NCBI GenBank assembly: GCA_905203995.1
Contig: CAJKXZ010000001.1
Span: forward strand, 62,001-126,000
DNA length: 64,000 bases
Direction of reading: 5' to 3'
Source of the DNA: an uncultured Methanomassiliicoccus sp.
Lineage (GTDB): Archaea; Thermoplasmatota; Thermoplasmata; Methanomassiliicoccales; Methanomassiliicoccaceae
This document shows, one piece after another, positions 1 through 8,471 of the stretch. The position numbers and the translations under genes are program-made. The notes under the pieces were generated by a model that searched no databases, was not told the origin of the DNA, and saw nothing but the letters and a program-made list of their open reading frames with translations. How positions within the stretch are numbered: position 1 is the first letter of the stretch; each line of letters starts with the position of its first letter.

Positions 1-1
1 T

Positions 2-70
2 TTTCAAAGAGATTACGGTGAAAGAAGCTGGCATTTGATGATGCAACTCCGCAAAGGTGAACGGCCATGA
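2..70 (+). CDS. 3' end of an upstream gene (truncated by window edge)
   Basis: Frame 2 is open from the window edge to a TGA at 68-70 and encodes about 22 residues ending LRKGERP. The TGA overlaps the ATG of the next gene (ATGA at 67-70), and a GGTGA ribosome-binding motif lies just before it. Such stop-start overlap is typical of translationally coupled operon genes. The fragment is too short to assign a family; a role in the same surface-polysaccharide cluster is inferred from position only. Confidence 0.6.
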   Translation, partial: FQRDYGERSWHLMMQLRKGERP

Positions 71-987
71 CCTCGGTATCTGTTATTGTCTGCACCTATA
101 ACCGCATACAGTGGCTTACCAAATGTTTACGCTCTCTTGAATCACAGTCACCGCAGCCCGATGAAATTATTGTCGTCGACGGACCCTCCGATGACGGTAC
201 CCGCGATATGCTGGAACTATTGGATACTAAAGGAGAGCTCAAACTAATTCGTCAAGAATCACTGGGCGGTATTTCTTCGGCAAGAAATCTTGGTTTGCGA
301 GAAGCTAAGTCAGAAATTGTTTGCTTTATTGATGATGATGCCGTAGCCCAACCAGGATGGTTAAATGCTATTCTCAACGCCTATGATGATAACCGCGTCG
401 GCGGTGTCGGCGGCCCTGTTTTTGATATGAATGGGAATTTATCAATGGGTAAGAATGCGGTAGCTCCTGACGGCCGCTGGTTCGATGAATCCCGTCAGGA
501 ATGCTTGGATGGACTTTATCCAGTCATGGTCGGCTGTAATATGTCATTCAAACGGCAGATCCTCATCGAGGCCGGTGGTTTTGATCCTTATTTCCGATTC
601 CATCAAGATGAAACCGATGCTTGCCTCAAGGTAGTAAAATCAGGTTACATCATCGCTTATGCTGATGGCGCTTCTGTGCGGCATGAATGGTGTGAAGGTT
701 CTTACCGTAAAGACCGTGTCAGATGGTATCTAAAACTGAGATATCTCTGGGGCAGAAATAATTCATACTTAGTAAGAAAACATTTTAGTGAGGAAATGAA
801 ATTTAAACACTATGTAAACTGCAGAATGTCTAGTTTCCTCAATAAAAGAATTCCCAAAGGTATCTTGGAAAAAGAAGAAACAGAAGGCAAAGGTCTCCCG
901 CTTTATGTGGTTGCGATCGGAACTGTTTTTGAGGCAATAGGTCTTTTAAAAGGTTGGAATGACGGAGCTAACGGCAAACATTTCTAA
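67..987 (+). CDS. Glycosyltransferase family 2
   Basis: A 306-residue GT-A fold glycosyltransferase, expected to move a sugar from a nucleotide-sugar donor to a lipid-linked or polysaccharide acceptor at the inner face of the membrane. The start matches the GT2 signature VSVIVCTYNR (residues 4-13), followed by VVDGPSDDGT (37-46) and the metal-binding acid cluster DDD at 89-91. The acceptor-site region GCNMSFKR follows near residue 155. There is no clear membrane segment. The start ATG overlaps the preceding stop, with GGTGA just upstream, so it is probably translated as part of that operon. It sits tail to tail with a GT4 gene (one base between stops). Sugar and acceptor cannot be told from sequence. 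Confidence 0.9.
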   Translation: MTSVSVIVCTYNRIQWLTKCLRSLESQSPQPDEIIVVDGPSDDGTRDMLELLDTKGELKLIRQESLGGISSARNLGLREAKSEIVCFIDDDAVAQPGWLNAILNAYDDNRVGGVGGPVFDMNGNLSMGKNAVAPDGRWFDESRQECLDGLYPVMVGCNMSFKRQILIEAGGFDPYFRFHQDETDACLKVVKSGYIIAYADGASVRHEWCEGSYRKDRVRWYLKLRYLWGRNNSYLVRKHFSEEMKFKHYVNCRMSSFLNKRIPKGILEKEETEGKGLPLYVVAIGTVFEAIGLLKGWNDGANGKHF

Positions 988-988
988 C

Positions 989-1984
989 TCAGACCAGCTC
1001 CTTCAACAATTCCTTATATTCTTTTTCAAAACGTTCCATGGAAAATCTAGCCATAATCTCCGGCGAGGGCTTGCGATCAGCATTAATTACCTTTTTAATG
1101 CCTTTAAGATAACCTTCTTCATTGTCGAGTTCGACAATTTCACCCACATCTTCTGAATGCATATCTTCCAAAATCCCGGTTTTTGCTGCTACCACTGGTA
1201 TGCCGCATTTGAGAGCTTCCATGATCGAATATCCCGATGATTCGTAGCGGGAAGGAAATAATAAAAAATCGGCTGCAGAGTAATACTTGGGCATATCGTA
1301 ATAATCAACATTCTGTCTGACGATCATCCCTTTACTGCTCGGTACTTCACTGGGTGTCACACACAAGATCTTCATCTGTTTGGAGATTTTAGAGACAATA
1401 TCAAAACCTTTAGTCTGATCTGCACGACCGACAAAGATGCCCATCAGCCCTTTGTGGGTTACTCCCAGTTCCGCACGCGCTGTTTCTTGGGGTATTTTAT
1501 GAAAAATATCGGGTACTGCATTTTCAATGACGCGTGACTCCGCTTTGTAGTACTTTTTCAGCTCTCTCTGTACTTTAGCGCTCACGGCAACATTAATTCC
1601 CTGCCGCAAACATTTTTTCTCAAACAACGTAGAGAGATATCGGGCCTGTAAACGTCCGCATTGGTCCTTGAGTGCTTCATTAGCAAAACCTGAGTAGGTG
1701 AAATGGAAGATGTTTACGATGGGACACGGATTACCGATGTTCCAGCCGGCATAGACATTACGCAAAATCACATCATATTTTTCCTGGCGCTGCTTAAATT
1801 CTTGACCTACTTTCCAAGAGCGATATTCATTTTGCAAGCCCAGCTTATTGAAAATCGCGCGGCTACTATGTGCTGCCGTGATCAGCGTTGACTGCGGGAA
1901 TACTTTTTGCAAGTGCTCGCTAAAGACTTCCGTTCCCCCTTTGACCTGCGCGTAATCATTCAAAGCAACAATTGCTATTTTCAA
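989..1984 (-). CDS. Glycosyltransferase family 4 (GT-B fold)
   Basis: A 331-residue GT4-type glycosyltransferase, probably acting on cell-surface glycans. The N-terminus KIAIVALNDYAQVKGGTE is the acceptor-side Rossmann domain, with the glycine-rich loop usual for the family. The C-terminal half has GIFVGRADQTKGFD and the conserved ESSGYSIMEAL segment (the E-x7-E motif) that binds the nucleotide sugar. I chose a TTG start at 1984 because GGAGG lies 7 bases upstream (1992-1996); the open frame continues 111 codons further to 2317, but that part is unlike any glycosyltransferase and runs across the divergent PIG-L gene. It is divergent from the deacetylase, with 49 bases between starts. Confidence 0.88.
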   Translation of the reverse strand: MKIAIVALNDYAQVKGGTEVFSEHLQKVFPQSTLITAAHSSRAIFNKLGLQNEYRSWKVGQEFKQRQEKYDVILRNVYAGWNIGNPCPIVNIFHFTYSGFANEALKDQCGRLQARYLSTLFEKKCLRQGINVAVSAKVQRELKKYYKAESRVIENAVPDIFHKIPQETARAELGVTHKGLMGIFVGRADQTKGFDIVSKISKQMKILCVTPSEVPSSKGMIVRQNVDYYDMPKYYSAADFLLFPSRYESSGYSIMEALKCGIPVVAAKTGILEDMHSEDVGEIVELDNEEGYLKGIKKVINADRKPSPEIMARFSMERFEKEYKELLKELV

Positions 1985-2033
1985 TCGCGTTCCTCCGGTT
2001 AATTTATTAAGGGCACCTTTCAGTATATTCAAT

Positions 2034-2762
2034 GTGGGTATGAGCAGCGCTTCATTAGAGCTAAAATTCATCACTGAGAAGATTCGAAAGCGGTTTAGAG
2101 TGATTGACTCCTTAGAAGGAACAACTTGGGATCCCAAGGTTATGGATCTGCCGCCAGGTAATCGCTTTCTGGTGGTTTCGCCGCATCCCGATGATGATGC
2201 CATCGGTTGCATGGGCACCTTACTCAAACTGCATGATCGCGGTGCAAAAATCAGAACCTTGTATGCCAGCATGCAGCAGGGCAACTTCTCCGCCGATGAA
2301 CGTCTGGCTGAAATCAATGCGGCTATTTATGAGAGCGGGATCTTAGATCATCGTTTGAATAGAGCTGCTTTTCCCAATACTCACGATCTCAAGGAATTAA
2401 TCAGTGAAGAAATCGCTGATTTCCAGCCAGATGTCATCGTGATCCCTTCACCTTTTGAAAATCACGATGAACACCTGCGCTCTTTCCATGCCGTAGCTGA
2501 TCTGCTTGAGAACGACCAAAAAACCAATGTGCTGATGTATGAGGTCTGGGGAGCTCTCATGCCTAACCTAGTCGTTCCAATTACTGAAACAATGGATAAA
2601 AAGCTCAGCGTTATTCGCCTCCATGGCACCCAGATGGCCGATATTGATTATGTGCGGATGGTCAGGGGCATCAACGAATACCGGGCGGCAATGAATCGCT
2701 TGAACGGCTATGCCGAATCATTTTTGTATATGCCGGGCAAAGATCTGAAGCGGATGTTTTGA
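2034..2762 (+). CDS. PIG-L/LmbE family deacetylase
   Basis: A 242-residue zinc-dependent deacetylase of the PIG-L/LmbE family, which removes the N-acetyl group from GlcNAc-type sugars on lipids or sugar conjugates. The zinc site HPDDD (residues 51-55, followed by AIGCMG) and the second histidine motif ENHDEHL near residue 143 are both present. It is surrounded by glycosyltransferase and acyltransferase genes, so a role in surface glycan or glycolipid synthesis is likely. The start is GTG at 2034 or ATG at 2040; the choice changes two residues. The substrate is not predictable from sequence. Confidence 0.88.
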   Translation: MGMSSASLELKFITEKIRKRFRVIDSLEGTTWDPKVMDLPPGNRFLVVSPHPDDDAIGCMGTLLKLHDRGAKIRTLYASMQQGNFSADERLAEINAAIYESGILDHRLNRAAFPNTHDLKELISEEIADFQPDVIVIPSPFENHDEHLRSFHAVADLLENDQKTNVLMYEVWGALMPNLVVPITETMDKKLSVIRLHGTQMADIDYVRMVRGINEYRAAMNRLNGYAESFLYMPGKDLKRMF

Positions 2763-2765
2763 AGC

Positions 2766-3809
2766 TCAGGGAGTAAGTTTAGCTTCTCTCAATCTTGCTT
2801 CAACGCCCCTCATGAGACCTTCATTAACCACTCTCATGGTGATTTGAGTGCGGTCAACGGCATTAAAGCGGTATTTGTAATCCTCGGTGCCTCTCAGCAT
2901 ATCTACTTCTTTAATGCCCTTCTGGCAGTTTTCATGAATGATCTCGGAAATCAAGACATATCCTGGCGACATCTTCGCATACTCGGGATCAAATCCTGAA
3001 AGATAGTACATGTAGCGATTCTTATCTTCAAAACCCATAGCAATCGCGATTGGTTTACCGTGCACATCTATCGAATGAAAAACTGTCCCGCCGGCCTCAT
3101 TCCTGATCTTAGAAATCTTTTCTGCGAAATCCATCATTTTGGGAAGTTTTAAGACATTGGCACTTTCCCAGCGGGCATTACTCAACTCTTTCAGCATTGC
3201 TATCCCTTCTTCACATTCTTCGTTTCCTTTTCGGGTAATAAACTGACCGCCCGCTGCCTCAATCTTCCGTCGAGATCTCCCTAGATTATAACGCATGTTT
3301 TTCGAAAGCTCAGCCAGATAGGGCTTATAACCACAGGAAACGTCAATATATGGTGACTTGCTGCTGATCGATTCGGCAGCAGGAAAAGCTAACTGTACAT
3401 TTTGGAAAGTGGGATTAAGTGAGACCATATCTCGTAATTCGATAACGTCCCAGTCTTCCTGCTCTTTAAGATAATCCCAGACCGCTTGATGAATGTCTTG
3501 ACGATCATCCTTGGCGACTATGCCGCAGCGGTCAGAAGGTCCTGTACCGAGGAAAAGCAGCTTCCGCCAATGAAGAAATCTCCCTCTTGTTGCGATCGCC
3601 AGCGGGGCAATGCCCACCACTTCTCCTTGCTCACGGACGGTAACGCACTTTAATCGATAATCAGCACCAAAGACTTCCCACCAATTCTTCAGCCAGGGCA
3701 GCGACAGAAAGAAACCATCTTCTTTACTGGAATCCAATAATTCGTTCCACCGTTCTTCAAAAGTAAGCAGTTTCGGGAACGAATCAACCTCGTCAGTTTC
3801 AAGAACCAT
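2766..3809 (-). CDS. GNAT-fold acyltransferase, CelD/BcsL (FemAB-like) type
   Basis: A protein of about 347 residues resembling the CelD/BcsL 'Acetyltransf_6' family, a GNAT fold often found with exopolysaccharide genes. Features seen are an N-terminal FLSLPWLKNWWEVFG segment typical of the family, GIAPLAI, and a C-terminal GNAT core with AIAMGFEDKNRYMYYLSGFDPEYAKMSPG split over two strands. The open frame begins at 3923, but the first 38 residues are basic and unlike the family, so the ATG at 3809 is preferred. It converges on the deacetylase gene with 3 bases between stops. The acyl donor and acceptor are unknown. Confidence 0.75.
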   Translation of the reverse strand: MVLETDEVDSFPKLLTFEERWNELLDSSKEDGFFLSLPWLKNWWEVFGADYRLKCVTVREQGEVVGIAPLAIATRGRFLHWRKLLFLGTGPSDRCGIVAKDDRQDIHQAVWDYLKEQEDWDVIELRDMVSLNPTFQNVQLAFPAAESISSKSPYIDVSCGYKPYLAELSKNMRYNLGRSRRKIEAAGGQFITRKGNEECEEGIAMLKELSNARWESANVLKLPKMMDFAEKISKIRNEAGGTVFHSIDVHGKPIAIAMGFEDKNRYMYYLSGFDPEYAKMSPGYVLISEIIHENCQKGIKEVDMLRGTEDYKYRFNAVDRTQITMRVVNEGLMRGVEARLREAKLTP

Positions 3810-4074
3810 TAGTAGTATTTTTGGAGCAATGGCCACATATACCTTTTTAGTATTAACTAAAAATAGGGTGATGCTAAATTTTCTGTAAGCGGTTGCTTTT
3901 CTTGTAGATTTCTTAGTGAACAAGATTCACCTTCTTAATACGACTTGGGCTGCCCTTATGATTCTCTCAGGGTCACAAATCAGGCACTGTTTTTTCGAAA
4001 TACACATTTGATCTTCGACATTCATCCAAAAGGCTCATATACCGCCATACGAGTCTCTTGTTTGGGGCTATGTA

Positions 4075-4980
4075 ATGAACCTACTAAGAACAGGTAAAGT
4101 GAAACAAGTCTACGAAGTAGATGATGATACGTTGGAATTTGTATTTACTGATAATATTTCTGTATTTGATAAGATCATCCCATCTAATATTCCTTGCAAG
4201 GGCGAGACTCTCTGCAGAACCGCTGCCTTTTGGTTCCAAGTATGCCGCAAAGCCGGTATTAAGACGCACTTTACTGAATTAATCCCTCCTAACCGCATGA
4301 GGGTCAAAAGAGTAGACGTCATCGAGGATACGAGCAAGATTAACACTTCCACGGTGAATTACCTCATCCCCCTCGAATTCATTTCTCGGCAATATATCGC
4401 CGGTTCCTTGTTCGACAGAGTTCGTTCTGGTGAAATATCACCCAAGGACTTGGGCTTTGATGAAAACCATGAAGTGAAATATGGTGAAAAACTGCCTAAA
4501 CCCTATTATGAAACCACCACTAAACTGGAAAAGGTAGACAGACTCCTTACACGGGAAGAAGCCCTTAAAATCTCAGGTTTAACTGAAGCTGAACTAGATC
4601 ATGTCTTTGAATTAGTCGCCAAGATCGATGAGATCATCGACTCAGAAGTCGGCGAGAGGATGTTGATCCATGTCGATGGTAAGAAAGAGTTTGCCATGGA
4701 TGCCCAGCGCAACATCATGCTCATCGATACCTTCGGCACTTCTGATGAAGACCGTTGGTGGGATGAAGATGCCTATGCCGCCGGTGAATGCGTGGAATTA
4801 TCAAAAGAAGCTGTAAGACAATATTATCGTGAAACTGGCTATTTTGATGAATTGATGGCTGCCCGGAAAAAAGGCATCTCTGAACCAGACATTCCCGCCC
4901 TGCCGGAAGAATGGATCAAAAAAGTTCAGGATCTGTATATTGAAATGTTTGAACGTCTCACCGGAGAAAGTTTCCGGTGA
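4075..4980 (+). CDS. purC: Phosphoribosylaminoimidazole-succinocarboxamide synthase
   Basis: SAICAR synthetase, the ATP-dependent ligase joining CAIR and aspartate in purine synthesis. The 301-residue length and the ordered motifs fit the family: GKVKQVYEV at the N-terminus (ATP loop), SVFDKIIPSNIP, the RQYIAGSLFDR block, and VDGKKEFAMD followed by LIDTFGTSDEDR for metal and substrate binding. A TATA-like CATATA lies near 4036, and no strong ribosome-binding motif precedes the ATG. It converges with the UPF0179 gene, with 15 bases between stops. No other pur gene is in the window. Confidence 0.95.
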   Translation: MNLLRTGKVKQVYEVDDDTLEFVFTDNISVFDKIIPSNIPCKGETLCRTAAFWFQVCRKAGIKTHFTELIPPNRMRVKRVDVIEDTSKINTSTVNYLIPLEFISRQYIAGSLFDRVRSGEISPKDLGFDENHEVKYGEKLPKPYYETTTKLEKVDRLLTREEALKISGLTEAELDHVFELVAKIDEIIDSEVGERMLIHVDGKKEFAMDAQRNIMLIDTFGTSDEDRWWDEDAYAAGECVELSKEAVRQYYRETGYFDELMAARKKGISEPDIPALPEEWIKKVQDLYIEMFERLTGESFR

Positions 4981-4995
4981 AACTTTTTATTTAAT

Positions 4996-5421
4996 TTATT
5001 CAAAAACAACTTTAATTATTCTTTGGCCGGCAGGACATTGCAGTTCTTCGCCGGCTGTTGATATTTTGAAGCGCATGCCTTTGCTTACGCCGATGGGATG
5101 ACAGAGGCGATAATTCTCGCAGCCGATCTGCTCACATTCAACGGGGTTGAAAGACAAGGTTGAACCTTCTAAAGCGTATTTTTTCGGGACAGCGCTGTCG
5201 ATACTCAGCTTCTCAACCTCCGCTGCGCGAACGCCGCCTTCGTGGATGCGGCATTCATGATGGACATCTCGCACTTCCTTTACGCAATAGCGGCAACCAG
5301 CGTCGAGATTGAAACAAATCCCTTTTAATTTACAATCCCGGCATTCGGTGATGGGTCCACGGAAAACAAAAGTTTTCCCTGGCTCTGCGAATTGCTCTCC
5401 GATTAGAGTGACTACGACCAT
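4996..5421 (-). CDS. UPF0179 family Cys-rich protein
   Basis: A 141-residue protein matching the archaeal UPF0179 family, whose function is not established. It has ten cysteines in clusters: CRDCKLKGIC, CRYC, then C-x4-C-x4-C, and CPAG near the end. That pattern suggests a zinc or iron-sulfur protein. It lies 9 bases downstream of egsA on the same strand, so the two are probably co-transcribed; a link to lipid synthesis is only suggested by this position. Confidence 0.85.
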   Translation of the reverse strand: MVVVTLIGEQFAEPGKTFVFRGPITECRDCKLKGICFNLDAGCRYCVKEVRDVHHECRIHEGGVRAAEVEKLSIDSAVPKKYALEGSTLSFNPVECEQIGCENYRLCHPIGVSKGMRFKISTAGEELQCPAGQRIIKVVFE

Positions 5422-5430
5422 ATTAATTCC

Positions 5431-6495
5431 TCAAATGACTTTTGTGATTTTAGCTAATCTCTCAGCGGCCTCATAGGTAAGGCCCTGATGACCAAGTATC
5501 GTAAAGCGATCGCGGATTTTGTGAGCCATGGTAAGCGCTTCCAGAATCTCTTCTTTGGTAACACCCAGCCCGCGTGCTGTTGTCGGTGCTCCTAGTTTGA
5601 TGAGGGCATCGCGCACTGCCATCCAATCTCCGCCATGGAGATACATCATCATAATGCAGCCCACGCCGCATTGTTCGCCGTGCAGCGCTCTGCCGGGAAC
5701 GATCATGTCTAGTGCATGCGAGAACATATGTTCCGAGCCGCTCGTGGGTCTTGATGATCCGGCCACAGACATGGAGACGCCGGAGACAATAATTGGTTTT
5801 AAAGCAAGCCAGACACTTTCTTCAACGCCAGGCTTAATCAGATCTGCTGATTCGATAATTGCTTCGGAAGTGTAAAGCGCCATCGCACAGGCTGAGCGGG
5901 AAAACTCTTCCCCGCGCAGTCTTTCGGCGTAGGCCCAATCTTTGATGGCGGTGATATTAGAGATCACATCCGCACATCCGGCGACCAGCAGTCTAAACGG
6001 GGCTTTAACAATCACACTGGTATCAGCAACAATGCCCAGTGGTGTTTTGGCTTCCATGGAGATGGGACCATCGGGTCCTTTAATGGAGGCCCTTCCGGAG
6101 GCGATACCGTCGTGTGAAGCCGAAGTAGGTACGGAGATGAACTCCATCTCTAGTTCCATCGCGGCCATTTTTGCAAGATCAATCTTGGAACCGCCACCCA
6201 CGCCGATCAGAAAATCAGCCTGTTCATCTTTCGCAAAATCTACCACTTCCTGGAGATTTTCTTTGGTAGCCGTTCCTACACTTACCGTTTCAACGGCATA
6301 ATTGTTATTTTTGAGAAGGGAAGCGACAGTCTCGGCGGCAACATCCTTTGTTTTACCGCCAGTGATAATAACTGCTTTTCCTGACAAGCCAAAATCCTTG
6401 CAGACCTGCGGAATGTCCTCTAAGACTCCATGTCCGATCACGACATTACGGGGGAAAAGCATCGAGCGAACTTTGCCAAAGCTACCTTCGTCCAT
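5431..6495 (-). CDS. egsA: sn-glycerol-1-phosphate dehydrogenase
   Basis: The enzyme that makes the sn-glycerol-1-phosphate backbone of archaeal membrane lipids from dihydroxyacetone phosphate with NAD(P)H. It has 354 residues, the usual length. The dinucleotide-binding GVGGGSKIDLAK (about 98-109), the PTSASHDGIAS block, and the zinc ligand segments SEHMFSHALD and ALHGEQCG are all present. This gene alone marks the source as archaeal. It leads a two-gene unit with the UPF0179 gene and is divergent from the iron-sulfur flavoprotein gene, with 110 bases between starts holding both promoters. Confidence 0.96.
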   Translation of the reverse strand: MDEGSFGKVRSMLFPRNVVIGHGVLEDIPQVCKDFGLSGKAVIITGGKTKDVAAETVASLLKNNNYAVETVSVGTATKENLQEVVDFAKDEQADFLIGVGGGSKIDLAKMAAMELEMEFISVPTSASHDGIASGRASIKGPDGPISMEAKTPLGIVADTSVIVKAPFRLLVAGCADVISNITAIKDWAYAERLRGEEFSRSACAMALYTSEAIIESADLIKPGVEESVWLALKPIIVSGVSMSVAGSSRPTSGSEHMFSHALDMIVPGRALHGEQCGVGCIMMMYLHGGDWMAVRDALIKLGAPTTARGLGVTKEEILEALTMAHKIRDRFTILGHQGLTYEAAERLAKITKVI

Positions 6496-6605
6496 TTAAT
6501 CACCTTAACCATGGCCGGCTATTTGTATCTTCTCGGTCAACTTTGAAGGTTCGATTCGGAAATTATCTTTAAGTAGTCAAGTCCGGGTATGTGGTAGGAG
6601 TAGCG

Positions 6606-7163
6606 ATGCTGGTAGTAGGAATTTCTGGAAGTCCCCGCAAAGGCGGCAATACTGATTTACTGCTGGATGCCGCGCTTCAAGGGGCCCAAAGCCAGGGGGC
6701 AGAGGTTAAAAAGTTCTACCTGGCCGAGGCGCTTTGTTCTGGTTGTTTAGACTGCGGCCAGTGTCTCACCAGCGGTCACTGTCATCTTCAAGATGAGATC
6801 ACTGAAGTCTATCAGACTTTAGAACAAGCAGCGGCGGTCATCTTAGCCTCTCCGGTTTACTTTGAAAATGTGACTTCCTGGATGAAGACTTTTATTGACC
6901 GCGGCCAGCCTTATTGGCACCAGGATAAACGTGCTTCGCTGACTAAACCCGGCCTCTTCATCTCGGTCGCGGCCCGGCTCAGTACGGATTTTACCAGTAT
7001 TGAAAAGACGGTAAGGGTTTTTTTCCTCAGTCTGGGCATCAAGCCGGAACCGTCGCTCTTATTCGCTGGTTTTGAAGAACAAGCATCGATTTTGGACGAT
7101 CCCTCTGCTTTGGAGCAGGCGCGAGCTGCCGGAATTCAGTTAGTTGGTAGAAAGTTGCATTAA
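6606..7163 (+). CDS. Iron-sulfur flavoprotein / NADPH-dependent FMN reductase family
   Basis: A flavodoxin-fold protein of about 185 residues that should bind FMN and an iron-sulfur cluster. GISGSPRKGGNTDLL near the N-terminus is the FMN phosphate loop, followed by the compact cysteine motif CSGCLDCGQCLTSGHC typical of the iron-sulfur flavoproteins of methanogens. ASPVYFENVTSWMKTFIDR is the usual second FMN contact. The ATG at 6606 is chosen because TAGGAG lies 5 bases before it; an upstream GTG at 6591 lacks a site. It is followed after 23 bases by nikR and is probably co-transcribed with it. Its electron partner is unknown. Confidence 0.85.
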   Translation: MLVVGISGSPRKGGNTDLLLDAALQGAQSQGAEVKKFYLAEALCSGCLDCGQCLTSGHCHLQDEITEVYQTLEQAAAVILASPVYFENVTSWMKTFIDRGQPYWHQDKRASLTKPGLFISVAARLSTDFTSIEKTVRVFFLSLGIKPEPSLLFAGFEEQASILDDPSALEQARAAGIQLVGRKLH

Positions 7164-7186
7164 GGCATAATACATATCGGCTGGCG

Positions 7187-7564
7187 ATGGTAGTAGTTAG
7201 CGTATCTCTTCCGGAAGATGAATTACAGGAGTTCGACGGCGTTTCCAAAGACGCTGGTTTTTCATCACGATCAGATGCAATCCGGGAAGCAATCAGAGAT
7301 TTCATTGCGGCTAAAAAACTGATTGATGATACTGACGAACTGCTGAATTGTATTGTAACCATCCTTTACACTGATAAAAAGAAACATCATGTCCACGACA
7401 TCGTTCATGATTATTCCGATGTTGTCCATTCTTCAATGCATACCCACATCAATGGCCAGTGTGTAGAACAGATCGTTCTTGAGGGGCCGGCTTCGGAAAT
7501 CAAAAACTTATTTTGTAAGCTCTCTGCGCAAAAAGATGTGCGCATCAGCATCAATATGTTTTAA
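7187..7564 (+). CDS. nikR: NikR-type nickel-responsive regulator
   Basis: A 125-residue ribbon-helix-helix repressor. Residues 1-45 form the DNA-binding domain (VVVSVSLPEDELQEFD, then SRSDAIREAIRDF). The C-terminal ACT-like domain contains the nickel ligands in the NikR pattern: H-x-H followed six residues later by Cys (MHTHINGQC), plus an upstream histidine-rich HHVHDIVHDY. It probably senses Ni(II) and represses nickel uptake genes; no nickel transporter gene is seen here. It follows the flavoprotein gene by 23 bases. Its stop overlaps the stop of the convergent HisA-like gene within the four bases TTAA at 7561-7564. Confidence 0.9.
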   Translation: MVVVSVSLPEDELQEFDGVSKDAGFSSRSDAIREAIRDFIAAKKLIDDTDELLNCIVTILYTDKKKHHVHDIVHDYSDVVHSSMHTHINGQCVEQIVLEGPASEIKNLFCKLSAQKDVRISINMF

Positions 7565-8424
7565 TCGAACCCGGGCTCAACAATCGCTCCGGCCAACCCT
7601 GCTTCTTTTAACGCTGAAACGTCGCACTGGTGAACACCGCCGCCCAAGATAATGCCGCTGAAAGTCTCACTCAGCTTAGCAGCATACGCGAGGCTGTTGA
7701 ACTGCGCGTTGCCTAATTGATCGAGATCGAGAACGGCAATTTCTTCATAACCTAGGTCTTTAAGCATCCTGATTGCGCGGTAAACGTCTTTCTCACCGGC
7801 AAATCGTGACCATTGAACTTTATTCTCTGCCAGGCAGAGACAGGGTAAAATATGATCTGAAAGGGTAAATGCTTCTTCAAAAAGGTTCATCGAAGCGGCG
7901 CAGAGGCTGTTGCAGACTACTCGATAAGCATCCAAAGTAAAAGCATCAAAAACATCTGACTCGGTAGCGATTCCCGTATCCAGCCAAACATTATACTTGT
8001 GTTTCACTGCTTTTTTCAAGATATTGAAGTCGGGATGTCCGGTTTTTATGCCTTTTAAATCTAAGATCATCATGCCGGAATAATCGGGATTGGTGGTCAC
8101 GCGGCTCCGGTAGCTTTCAAAATTTTCAGTCCGTCCTGTTTGGACATATTGCCCTTCTTCCCAGCTGATTTCAGCAACCAGTGCCGCCAGCGCTTGCGCA
8201 TCGGCGGCGATAGGCAGCAGGGAAAGAGTCTGAAAATTATCACCATCGGTGTCCTCTGGCTGCTGCTGAGCAGTTTTTTCAACCATGATTGGTACAGATA
8301 TGCGGCCACAAGTGTGGCAATAACATTTTTCGTTGACAGTCAACCCGGGAATCGATTCGATACCGCTTGGTAAATCTATGTCGTTACTTCCACAATGGGA
8401 ACAAACTTTAACGTATTCTGGCAT
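7561..8424 (-). CDS. Zinc-ribbon protein with HisA/HisF-like TIM barrel
   Basis: A 287-residue protein with two parts. The first 48 residues form a zinc ribbon (CSHCGS, then CYCHTCG). The rest resembles the HisA/HisF barrel: MMILDLKGI, VWLDTGIATESD, IAVLDLDQLG, and the C-terminal phosphate-binding loop GIILGGGVHQCDVSALKEAG. It is clearly different from the genuine hisA and hisF in this window (55147 and 53847), and lacks their N-terminal IPAVDI or IPCLDV start. HisA-like paralogs of unknown function are known in methanogens. A separate reaction on a ribotide-like substrate is inference. RBS is a weak GTGA. Confidence 0.7.
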   Translation of the reverse strand: MPEYVKVCSHCGSNDIDLPSGIESIPGLTVNEKCYCHTCGRISVPIMVEKTAQQQPEDTDGDNFQTLSLLPIAADAQALAALVAEISWEEGQYVQTGRTENFESYRSRVTTNPDYSGMMILDLKGIKTGHPDFNILKKAVKHKYNVWLDTGIATESDVFDAFTLDAYRVVCNSLCAASMNLFEEAFTLSDHILPCLCLAENKVQWSRFAGEKDVYRAIRMLKDLGYEEIAVLDLDQLGNAQFNSLAYAAKLSETFSGIILGGGVHQCDVSALKEAGLAGAIVEPGFD

Positions 8425-8471
8425 GATTTCACATCAATCCGTGAGTCGCTCTCACCTTACCTATCGTCGTC

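Noticed and set aside
1985..2317. Extension of the GT4 glycosyltransferase upstream by 111 codons.
   Set aside because: It is antisense to the PIG-L gene, has no family similarity, and a GGAGG-preceded TTG gives the proper length.
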